Source of the DNA: Bacteroidales bacterium UBA6244
GTDB lineage: Bacteria > Bacteroidota > Bacteroidia > Bacteroidales > F082
NCBI GenBank assembly: GCA_002440885.1
Contig: DJVY01000092.1
Span: 1 to 25,557, forward strand
DNA: 25,557 nucleotides
Reading direction: 5' to 3'
Below, in pieces: positions 6,414-13,866 of the stretch (position 1 is the first letter of the stretch; each line of letters opens with the position of its first letter). The notes beneath the pieces are model-generated. The model did no database searches. It saw nothing but the letters and a program-made list of their open reading frames with translations, and was not told the DNA's origin. The translations under genes and the position numbers were made by a program.

Positions 6414-7784
6414 ATGAAACGACTGATTTTATACCTGTTGGCCATAGCGTTCCTGAGCAGTTGCAGCAACTCCGGAAATGGCGAACTTGTTGGAACACGA
6501 AAGAATTCCAAACCATTTTATCAACCCGATCCTTACGGAATGGTTTTTGTCCCACAGGGCAGTTATACTATGGGTGCGGGCGATGAGGACCTGACACATA
6601 GTCACCTTATCCAGCCCAAAACCATTTCTGTTTCGGCTTTTTATATGGACGAAACCGAAATCACCAACGATAAGTACCGGATGTTTGTCAGGTATGTACG
6701 CGACTCCATTGCCCGTACCATGTTGGGTGATGTGCGTCCTGAAGAGTACCTGATTGAAGAAAATGAAAAAACCGGTGAGGTGTACGATCCTCCTTATCTG
6801 AACTGGAAAACCGATATCGAGTGGAACAGCGAAGATCAGGATGTACGCGATGTACTCGAAGAAATGTTCCTGCCTGAGCATGAGCGTTACTTCCGCAGAA
6901 AGGAAATCGATACACGTAAACTGATGTATGAATATTACTGGGTAGATCTGCATGCTGCTGCAAAAAAGGATTTCTCAGAAAGTGCAGACTTCCGCAACGC
7001 TGGTCTGGCAAACCGCCCACAAGGTTTGCGCGACCGTTCAGTATATGTGCGTAAAGAAACCATTGCCGTGTACCCTGATACGCTGGCCTGGATTCATGAT
7101 TACACCTATTCCTTTAACGATCCTATGACAGAAAAGTACTTTTGGCATCCTGCCTACGACAACTACCCTGTTGTTGGCGTAAACTGGAAACAGGCCAAAG
7201 CTTTCTGCGTGTGGCGCACCGAATACAAAAACGCAGCCTTACGTTCGAAAAAAGGAGGCGTCGATCTGGCTGAGTTCAGATTGCCTACCGAAGCCGAATG
7301 GGAATGGGCAGCACGTGGTGGGTACGCACTCAACCCGTATCCTTGGGGTGGTCCGTATACCCGCAACGAAAAAGGTTGTTTCCTGGCTAACTTCAAACCC
7401 GAAAGGGGTAACTATATTGGCGACGGCGGTCTGCGTACCGTTATAGCCGGACACTTCCCGCCCAACGACTGGGGACTGTATGATATGGCAGGCAACGTGG
7501 CCGAATGGACTAACAGCGCTTACGATCCGGCCTCGTATAACTTTACCTGGGACATGAACCCCAACTACACCTACAATGCCAAAGAAGATGACCCACCAGT
7601 AATGAAGCGTAAAGTGATCAGAGGTGGTTCGTGGAAAGATATTGCCTACTATCTGCAGGTAACAACCAGAACATTCGAGTACCAGGATACGGCCAAATCC
7701 TACATCGGTTTCCGAACCATTCAACCTTATCTGGGTCGTAACAAAGGTGACAATCCGAACAAAGCATCAAGAGTATACAATTAG
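6414..7784 (+). CDS. gldK: Type IX secretion / gliding motility lipoprotein GldK (PorK)
   Basis: The 456-residue protein begins with a lipoprotein signal (MKRLILYLLAIAFLSSC, lipobox L-S-S-C). It contains the formylglycine-generating-enzyme-like fold used by this family: FVPQGSYTMGAGDED near residue 45, YMDETEITNDKYRMFV, PVVGVNWKQAKAFCVWR, FRLPTEAEWEWAARGG, GLYDMAGNVAEWTNSAYD and VIRGGSWKD. In the T9SS, GldK is lipidated and forms, with GldN, the periplasmic ring under the outer membrane. No FGE enzyme activity is expected from the family. The length is normal. gldL follows after 38 bases and the order K-L-M-N is the conserved one. A TAnnTTTG box lies 54 bases upstream. Confidence 0.96.
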   Translation: MKRLILYLLAIAFLSSCSNSGNGELVGTRKNSKPFYQPDPYGMVFVPQGSYTMGAGDEDLTHSHLIQPKTISVSAFYMDETEITNDKYRMFVRYVRDSIARTMLGDVRPEEYLIEENEKTGEVYDPPYLNWKTDIEWNSEDQDVRDVLEEMFLPEHERYFRRKEIDTRKLMYEYYWVDLHAAAKKDFSESADFRNAGLANRPQGLRDRSVYVRKETIAVYPDTLAWIHDYTYSFNDPMTEKYFWHPAYDNYPVVGVNWKQAKAFCVWRTEYKNAALRSKKGGVDLAEFRLPTEAEWEWAARGGYALNPYPWGGPYTRNEKGCFLANFKPERGNYIGDGGLRTVIAGHFPPNDWGLYDMAGNVAEWTNSAYDPASYNFTWDMNPNYTYNAKEDDPPVMKRKVIRGGSWKDIAYYLQVTTRTFEYQDTAKSYIGFRTIQPYLGRNKGDNPNKASRVYN

Positions 7785-7822
7785 TAATTAAAACCAATAT
7801 CCAACATTTAAAAAAGAAAGTC

Positions 7823-8824
7823 ATGGGCTTATTTAGTTTTGTAAAATCAAGGAAGTATAAAAAAATTATGAGTTTCGTATACGGCTGGGGAGCTACAGTC
7901 GTATTGATTGGTGCCTTATTCAAAATCAATCACTATCCCGGTGCTGATGAAATGCTTATCGTTGGTCTGGGTACAGAAGGCCTTATCTTCTTCCTCTCGG
8001 CATTCGAACCTCCTTTTATCGAACCAGACTGGAGTTTGGTTTACCCTGAATTGGCAGGGATGTACGGAAGTGTAAAAGATAAAGAATTGAAGAAAAGCAA
8101 ATCACCATCCGAACGTTTAGACGAAATGTTGGAAAAAGCCCAAATTGACCAAAAGGCGATCGAGCGACTCGGTCTGGGGATGGAGAAATTATCTGATAAC
8201 GCAACCAAACTTAATTCTTTTACCGATGCAGCCGTGGTTTCAGAAGAGTTCTACAAGAACATGAAATCAGCTTCAGGCTCAGCTCAGCAGTTGGGTAAGG
8301 TAATAGATAAGGATGTGGAAGTTGCTGGCGAATATGCCAATAACGTGAAAAAGGTAAGCGATGGCGCTTCAATTTTGGCCAGTGCCTACGAAGAAGTGGC
8401 CGATACCATGAAACGTGATGCCGTTACCACAGAGGTGTTTGCCGGAACTGTGAAAACAGCTACCGAATCGGCTCAAAGCCTTGCCGACAGCTACGAAAAA
8501 TCAGCTCAGCTGTTATCGAAATCTGTTCAGGCGCTTGATTTTACTGCCCTTGAAGGTGGTGCATACAACGAACAACTCAGAAAAATTGCTGAAAACCTTT
8601 CTGCTCTTAACGCCATTTACGAACTTCAGCTGCAAGGATCAAACAAAGCTGTTGAGTCGTCGGTTAAATTGCAGGATACCATGAGCGATTTCCTTGATAA
8701 ACTCGAAAAATCAGCTAGTTCAACTGCTGAATTCTCCGGTCAGATGGAAACCCTGACTCAACGCATGAGTTCACTGAACAAAGTTTATGGCAACATGCTG
8801 TCGGCCATGAACATGAACGGTTAA
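7823..8824 (+). CDS. gldL: Type IX secretion motor protein GldL (PorL)
   Basis: The 333-residue inner-membrane protein has two N-terminal transmembrane helices (about residues 16-35, YGWGATVVLIGALFKI, and 44-60, MLIVGLGTEGLIFFLSAF) separated by NHYPGADE. A glutamate inside the second helix (E52) corresponds to the conserved acidic residue thought to couple proton flow in the GldL-GldM motor. The rest is a long cytoplasmic region, largely helical and rich in A, S, K and E, with repeated motifs of the type KVSDGASILASAYEE and TVKTATESAQSLADSYE, probably coiled coil. It is longer than the Flavobacterium GldL and nearer the Porphyromonas PorL. It lies between gldK and gldM, 53 bases before gldM. 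Confidence 0.95.
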   Translation: MGLFSFVKSRKYKKIMSFVYGWGATVVLIGALFKINHYPGADEMLIVGLGTEGLIFFLSAFEPPFIEPDWSLVYPELAGMYGSVKDKELKKSKSPSERLDEMLEKAQIDQKAIERLGLGMEKLSDNATKLNSFTDAAVVSEEFYKNMKSASGSAQQLGKVIDKDVEVAGEYANNVKKVSDGASILASAYEEVADTMKRDAVTTEVFAGTVKTATESAQSLADSYEKSAQLLSKSVQALDFTALEGGAYNEQLRKIAENLSALNAIYELQLQGSNKAVESSVKLQDTMSDFLDKLEKSASSTAEFSGQMETLTQRMSSLNKVYGNMLSAMNMNG

Positions 8825-8877
8825 TTATCTCATCGTTAGTATTAACGGATTTTTCCATAATAAAATAATTAAAAAAA

Positions 8878-10527
8878 ATGGCTGGATATAAAGAGACCCC
8901 TCGGCAGAAAATGATTTCGATGATGTACCTGGTACTCACAGCACTTCTGGCGCTTAATGTTTCTAAAGAAATTCTCGACGCCTTCCTGATCGTGAATAAA
9001 TCAATGGAAACTACCAACGAAAGCATCGCCGCCAAAGTTGATGAATCATATGCCAAGTTTGAGGGACAATATAATTTGAATAAGACCAAAGTTGGGCCTT
9101 ATTGGGAAAAAGCGCAGGAGATTCAAAAAAGCGCCAGCGAATTTCTCGAATACCTCGATTACCTGAAGTATAAATTGGTAGAAGTGGCCGAACGTAAAGA
9201 CTCACTCGAAGTAATGAGCCTTTATTACGACGATACCATTATCAACGGTAAGCAGAGAAAAGTGCTCGACTTGCACAGGGTGCCCACCAAAGACAAATAC
9301 AACGAAACCACCAATTACATGGTGCGTCCGGGTGATGTTGGTGAGGCTTACGTGCTCTCGGCAAAAATGAAAACTTTTCGCGATGTGGTGTTGGGTGCTA
9401 TGGGATTGCCCGAAGACTCTGACCGGATCGGACTGCAAACCAATGGCGATTACCGCAATGCTGATGGCATGAAGCAGAACTGGGAAATGCACAATTTTTA
9501 CCATACAATCCTGGCTGCTGACATTACCATCGTGAACAAAATTATCGCGGAAGTGCGTTCAGCACAGTTCAACTCGCTCAACTATCTGTATAGCCAGGTG
9601 AGCGAAAAGGATTTTAAATTTGATAACGTAGCCGCTGAGGTTATTCCTACAAGTACCTATGTGTTTAAAGGCCAGAAATATGAAGCCAAAGTGATTGTGG
9701 CTGCTTACGATTCAAAAACGGCTCTTGAAAGTCGCGTGTTACAGGGTGTGGACGAAGTTACGGAAGCCAACATGAACCGTGCAACTATGGTTAAGGGTGA
9801 AGATGGCATCATTAAACTTGAATTTAATACCAACGCCGAAGGCCTGCAACGCTATGCCGGTGAAATCATCATGCGTGATCCTGTTACAGGTGAAACAAAA
9901 TTGTATGATTATAAAGGTGAATACATCGTGGCTCCACCTGCACTTACTGTAGCTCCGCTTAAGATGAACGTGTTCTACATCGGGGTGGACAACCCTGTAT
10001 CCATTTCATCACCAGGGCTGCCACAGGAAAAAATTCGTCCGGTTATTAGTACCGGTATCCTCAAGAAAGATCCAAAATCGAATGACTGGATCGTGCGTAT
10101 CGACAAGAAGCCTACAGGAAAAAGTATTGCTACTGTAAGTGCAACCGCTGAAATCGATGGAAAAGTGTTACAGCTTGGATCTTCTGAGTTTCGTGTAAAA
10201 CGTGTACCTGACCCCATTGCAAAAATTGCAGGTCAAACAGGTGGATCTATCGATAAAAACGTGTTGCTTTCAGCCGGTGCTATTATTCCCGATATGGAAG
10301 ACTTTAACTTCGACCTTTATTTTGTTGTGAATTCCTATACTTTTGCTACCATCATCAATGGTGACTTTATTCCGAAGAATATCAGAGGAAATCAGTTTAC
10401 TCCTGAGGTGGTTAACCTGATAAAAAATGGTAAGGCAAAACAGAAATTCTTCTTCGAAAACATTCAATCGCAAGGGCCAGACGGTACTATTCGTGCCTTA
10501 AACCCTGTGAACCTTGAACTTAAATAA
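8878..10527 (+). CDS. gldM: Type IX secretion motor protein GldM (PorM)
   Basis: The 549-residue protein starts with the family's MAGYKETPRQKMISMMYLVL, continuing into a single N-terminal transmembrane helix (about residues 12-33). The remainder is periplasmic: a helical first domain, then beta-rich domains (VFKGQKYEAKVIVAAYDSK, APLKMNVFYIGVDNPVSI, GKSIATVSATAEIDG), ending in a domain with DFNFDLYFVVNSYTFATI. GldM forms with GldL the rotary motor that spans the inner membrane and reaches up to the GldK/GldN ring. Length is usual. gldN follows after only 16 bases, indicating one operon. Confidence 0.96.
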   Translation: MAGYKETPRQKMISMMYLVLTALLALNVSKEILDAFLIVNKSMETTNESIAAKVDESYAKFEGQYNLNKTKVGPYWEKAQEIQKSASEFLEYLDYLKYKLVEVAERKDSLEVMSLYYDDTIINGKQRKVLDLHRVPTKDKYNETTNYMVRPGDVGEAYVLSAKMKTFRDVVLGAMGLPEDSDRIGLQTNGDYRNADGMKQNWEMHNFYHTILAADITIVNKIIAEVRSAQFNSLNYLYSQVSEKDFKFDNVAAEVIPTSTYVFKGQKYEAKVIVAAYDSKTALESRVLQGVDEVTEANMNRATMVKGEDGIIKLEFNTNAEGLQRYAGEIIMRDPVTGETKLYDYKGEYIVAPPALTVAPLKMNVFYIGVDNPVSISSPGLPQEKIRPVISTGILKKDPKSNDWIVRIDKKPTGKSIATVSATAEIDGKVLQLGSSEFRVKRVPDPIAKIAGQTGGSIDKNVLLSAGAIIPDMEDFNFDLYFVVNSYTFATIINGDFIPKNIRGNQFTPEVVNLIKNGKAKQKFFFENIQSQGPDGTIRALNPVNLELK

Positions 10528-10543
10528 TTAAATTACAACCAGG

Positions 10544-11392
10544 ATGAAAAAATTATTTGTAGCCATATTCGCATTCTCCATGTTGCTGTCGTTTACGTCA
10601 ACAGCACAGATTATCGATGAAGCACCCGTCGACGGGCTCTTCCCGGAAGAATCGTGGAGTGTGGATGTAAAACCAATTCCTTTTCCTACCATCCGTAAGG
10701 CTGATGTGATGTGGTCGAAACGGATTTGGAGAGAAATTGATTTCAGACAAAAATTTAATCAGAAATTCTATTATCCACTCGATCCTCAGCAAAACTGGAA
10801 GTCGTTTATCATGGTAATCCTCGATGCCCTTAAGGAAGGGGGTCATTTCACAGCTTACGATTTATCGAATACCGATGAGTTGCTTGTCCCTGTGACCTTT
10901 AATGAAATTGTTGGTCGACAGACCGATACATTGCATCAAATGGGAAGAAGACCTTATCCTCCTTACGAAGAGTATGACACAGTGGTTATTACCGCGTTCG
11001 ACCCCAGTAAAGTGATGCGTCTCAGGATTAAGGAAGATTGGTATTTTGATAAACAACGCAGCCAGATGATGGTTCGGATAATCGCCCTTTGTCCTGTGAT
11101 GATTAAAGAACGCGACGGACAGGAAGTGACTGAACCCATGTTTTGGATCAGTTATGCTCAGGCCCGTGAAGTGTTGGCTCAGGCACTGGTTTTCAATGAG
11201 TTTAATTCGGCCATGCGACTCACTTACGATGAGCTGTTTTGGAAACGACTGTTCTCAAGTTATATCTACAAAGAACAAAATGTTTACGATCGCCGCATCA
11301 ATTCCTATGCAACCGGTGTTGACGCTCTGCTTGAATCGGAAAGGATAAAACGCGAGATGTTCCGGTTTGAAGAAGACCTGTGGCAATACTAG
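10544..11392 (+). CDS. gldN: Type IX secretion ring protein GldN (PorN)
   Basis: The 282-residue protein has a Sec signal peptide (MKKLFVAIFAFSMLLSF, cleavage near STAQ). The family body follows: the conserved VMWSKRIWREIDFRQKFNQ at about residues 55-73, FYYPLDPQQNW, LRIKEDWYFDKQRSQMMVRIIALCPV and the late MFWISYAQAREVLAQA. GldN is periplasmic and joins lipoprotein GldK in the outer-membrane-associated ring of the T9SS. It ends the gldKLMN operon and is followed within about 20 bases by a strong terminator. Nothing is truncated. Confidence 0.95.
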   Translation: MKKLFVAIFAFSMLLSFTSTAQIIDEAPVDGLFPEESWSVDVKPIPFPTIRKADVMWSKRIWREIDFRQKFNQKFYYPLDPQQNWKSFIMVILDALKEGGHFTAYDLSNTDELLVPVTFNEIVGRQTDTLHQMGRRPYPPYEEYDTVVITAFDPSKVMRLRIKEDWYFDKQRSQMMVRIIALCPVMIKERDGQEVTEPMFWISYAQAREVLAQALVFNEFNSAMRLTYDELFWKRLFSSYIYKEQNVYDRRINSYATGVDALLESERIKREMFRFEEDLWQY

Positions 11393-11411
11393 CTGTAAAG
11401 CCAAAAAATTT

Positions 11412-11438
11412 AAGCTCCGCAACGCGGGGCTTTTTTTT
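11412..11438 (+). terminator. Rho-independent terminator of the gldKLMN operon
   Basis: AGCTCCGC / GCGGGGCT form an 8-bp stem (one G:U pair) around AAC, followed by eight T. It lies 20 bases past the gldN stop. Confidence 0.85.
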
Positions 11439-11449
11439 GTCCTCTGAAA

Positions 11450-11482
11450 TTGTGCCATTAACTAAGATAATCGCTAACTTTG
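11450..11482 (+). promoter_or_regulatory. Promoter of recG
   Basis: TTG at 11450-11452 and TAACTTTG at 11475-11482 (22-base spacer) fit the Bacteroidota -33/-7 pattern. The start codon is 21 bases further, and the previous operon has just terminated. Confidence 0.55.
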
Positions 11483-11503
11483 CGGTTACACTAAACCGTT
11501 TAA

Positions 11504-13609
11504 ATGCCTGATATTTTTGATACCCCGATTACCTACCTTAAAGGCGTAGGGCCTAAAAAGGCTGAGTTATTCGCCAAGGAGTTGGGTATTAACACCTACG
11601 ATGATTTGTTAAATTACTTCCCTTTTCGCTATGTCGATAAAAGTCAGGTGGTGAATATCAGCGATATAAAAAGTGATGCGGTTTATGTTCAGATAAAGGG
11701 GGTGGTTAGATCGCTGGCTAGTACCGGAGATAAACGCATGAAATACATCACGGTAAAAGTAGCAGACGCTACCGGGAGTATCGATTTGGTTTTTTTTCGG
11801 GGTCTGAAATGGGTTTTAAACACCTTCGTAACAGGGAAATCATTTTTTATTTTTGGGAAGCCCTCTGTTTTTAGAAACAGTTACAACTTTGTACACCCTG
11901 AAGTGGAAGAAGACAGCGGTGAGCCTCAAACTGTTTCCGGACCACGTCTTGAAGGTATTTACAGTACTACCGAAAAACTTAAAAATGCCGGGCTTGGCAG
12001 TCGGGGAATTGGGTTTTTAATCAGGGAACTCCTCAACCAGACCTCGACTATGATACGTGAGAACATGCCGGATTATCTATTGAAAAAGTATCAGCTGGCC
12101 GATAGAAAATCAGCACTGCTCAACATTCACTTTCCGCAGCAAGCGAAAAATATTGAACCTGCTGTTAAACGACTTAAGTTCGAAGAGTTGTTATTTATCC
12201 AATTGGATCTGCTCACGCAGAAAAACTACCTCAGGCAAAAAATTTCAGGCCACCGTTTTGAACAAGTAGGAGAGCTCTTCATGACCTACTACGAAAAAAA
12301 ACTCCCTTTTGAACTTACCAATGCCCAGAAGCGCGTTATTCGTGAGATGCGTATCGACATGAAGACCGGAAGGCAGATGAACAGGTTGTTGCAGGGCGAT
12401 GTGGGAAGTGGTAAAACGTTGGTGGCCTTGATGATGTCGTTACTTGCCATCGACAATGGATTTCAGGCTTGTATTATGGCTCCGACCGAAATTCTGGCTA
12501 GGCAGCATTTTAACACCATCACCAAGATGCTTGACGATATGGAGGTGGAAGTGGCTTTGCTTACCGGATCGACCAAAAAAAAACAACGCACTTTTATTCA
12601 CGAGCGGCTCATGTCGGGACAGCTAAACTTGCTTATTGGGACTCATGCCGTGATAGAGGATGCGGTGCAGTTCAGCCAACTGGGGTTCGTGGTGATAGAT
12701 GAACAACACAGGTTTGGTGTATTGCAAAGGGCGCGTTTGTGGAAAAAGAGTACAGTGGCTCCCCATGTGTTGGTGATGACCGCCACGCCCATTCCGCGTA
12801 CTTTGGCCATGACTCTGTACGGCAACCTCGACGTGTCGGTGATAGACGAATTACCTCCCGGGCGAAAACCGATAAAAACAGTTCATTATTTCGATTCAAA
12901 AAGATTGCTGGTCAATGGATTCATGAAAAAGCAAATCGAAATGGGTCGACAGATTTATGTTGTTTATCCGTTGATTAATGAGTCGGAAAACCTCGATTTG
13001 AAGAATCTGATGGATGGTTTTGAACAAATTCAACGCGATTTTCCTTTACCCAATTATCAGGTAAGTGTTGTTCACGGAAGGATGAAAGCTGAGGAGAAAG
13101 AGTTTGAGATGCAACGTTTTGTAGAAGGAAAAACAGACATCATGGTATCTACCACGGTGATTGAAGTAGGTGTCGATGTGCCCAATGCTTCGGTAATGAT
13201 TATTGAAAACGCCGAAAGGTTTGGGTTGTCGCAGTTACATCAGCTGCGCGGACGCGTGGGGCGGGGTGCCGACCAGTCGTATTGTATTTTAATGTCAGGG
13301 AATAAACTGACCAACGAGGGGAGGAAAAGGCTCGAGATAATGGTTCGCAGCAACGACGGATTTGAAATTGCCGAAGCCGATTTAAAGCTGCGCGGACCGG
13401 GCGATATGCAGGGAACCAAGCAATCCGGCGTGCTCGACTTACGCATCGCCAACCTGGCCCAGGACGGCGAGTTGATCGCGCTCACCAGAAAAGTTGCTGA
13501 ACGTATTTTGGAGAAAGATGAAAAACTCACCCAGCCAGAAAATGAACTCCTGCGAAACCAATTGATTAAGAACAAACAAAAATCCGGTAACTGGAGTCGG
13601 ATCTCATAG
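11504..13609 (+). CDS. recG: ATP-dependent DNA helicase RecG
   Basis: The 701-residue protein has the full RecG plan. An N-terminal helix-hairpin-helix-like start (YLKGVGPKKAELFAKELGI) precedes the wedge/OB-fold region (VYVQIKGVVRSL, ITVKVADATGSIDLVFFRG), then the helicase domains: Walker A GDVGSGKT at 298-305, DEQH at 399-402 followed by RFGV, and TATPIPRT at 426-433. The second RecA-like domain has VVHGRMKAEEKE, STTVIEVGVDVPNAS and QLRGRVGRG, followed by the C-terminal RecG signature around RLEIMVRSNDGFEIAEADL. RecG reverses stalled replication forks and migrates branched DNA. The length is close to that of the E. coli enzyme. It appears monocistronic, with its own promoter and a 257-base gap after it. 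Confidence 0.97.
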   Translation: MPDIFDTPITYLKGVGPKKAELFAKELGINTYDDLLNYFPFRYVDKSQVVNISDIKSDAVYVQIKGVVRSLASTGDKRMKYITVKVADATGSIDLVFFRGLKWVLNTFVTGKSFFIFGKPSVFRNSYNFVHPEVEEDSGEPQTVSGPRLEGIYSTTEKLKNAGLGSRGIGFLIRELLNQTSTMIRENMPDYLLKKYQLADRKSALLNIHFPQQAKNIEPAVKRLKFEELLFIQLDLLTQKNYLRQKISGHRFEQVGELFMTYYEKKLPFELTNAQKRVIREMRIDMKTGRQMNRLLQGDVGSGKTLVALMMSLLAIDNGFQACIMAPTEILARQHFNTITKMLDDMEVEVALLTGSTKKKQRTFIHERLMSGQLNLLIGTHAVIEDAVQFSQLGFVVIDEQHRFGVLQRARLWKKSTVAPHVLVMTATPIPRTLAMTLYGNLDVSVIDELPPGRKPIKTVHYFDSKRLLVNGFMKKQIEMGRQIYVVYPLINESENLDLKNLMDGFEQIQRDFPLPNYQVSVVHGRMKAEEKEFEMQRFVEGKTDIMVSTTVIEVGVDVPNASVMIIENAERFGLSQLHQLRGRVGRGADQSYCILMSGNKLTNEGRKRLEIMVRSNDGFEIAEADLKLRGPGDMQGTKQSGVLDLRIANLAQDGELIALTRKVAERILEKDEKLTQPENELLRNQLIKNKQKSGNWSRIS

Positions 13610-13866
13610 TCCTGGGATAACTGCCTTATTGCTGTCAGACATTTTTTTTCGCTCTAATATTTTTAATGACTAGTGACTAATCAAAAGTTACATATGAAGT
13701 GGTTTTTAAAAATGCAAATGGCCAAAAACCATCAAATAATGGCCCTTGTCAGGACAACTCTTTAATTGAATATACAATTGAGAACTATCCCTTACATTTA
13801 CATCCATCCCTTTATTTGCTTGCCCGATTTTGTTAATTTTGCCGATTAAGTTTTAATCAGCATAAA
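13610..13866. other. Intergenic region between recG and pheT
   Basis: No reading frame or RNA gene is convincing here. It contains an 8-bp inverted repeat (TGGTTTTT 13700-13707 / AAAAACCA 13724-13731, loop 16) and, near the end, a -7-like box for pheT. I see no clear terminator for recG; a T8 run near 13643 lacks a stem. Confidence 0.4.
13834..13841 (+). promoter_or_regulatory. Candidate -7 box of pheT
   Basis: TAATTTTG matches TAnnTTTG and lies 25 bases before the pheT ATG. The nearest TTTG (13815-13818) is only 15 bases upstream, so the -33 element is uncertain. No attenuator peptide or T-box is visible in the short leader. Confidence 0.4.

Noticed and set aside
8715..9089. A 124-residue minus-strand frame across the gldL-gldM junction, and other long antisense frames (for example 6050-6403, 6429-6953 and 7239-7724)
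   Set aside because: All lie opposite strongly supported conserved genes, have no start signals or domains, and have compositions typical of antisense shadows.
13700..13731. Inverted repeat TGGTTTTT/AAAAACCA as an attenuator or recG terminator
   Set aside because: The loop is 16 bases, the stem is A+T-rich, no T-run follows, and it is too far from pheT for a leader-type attenuator.
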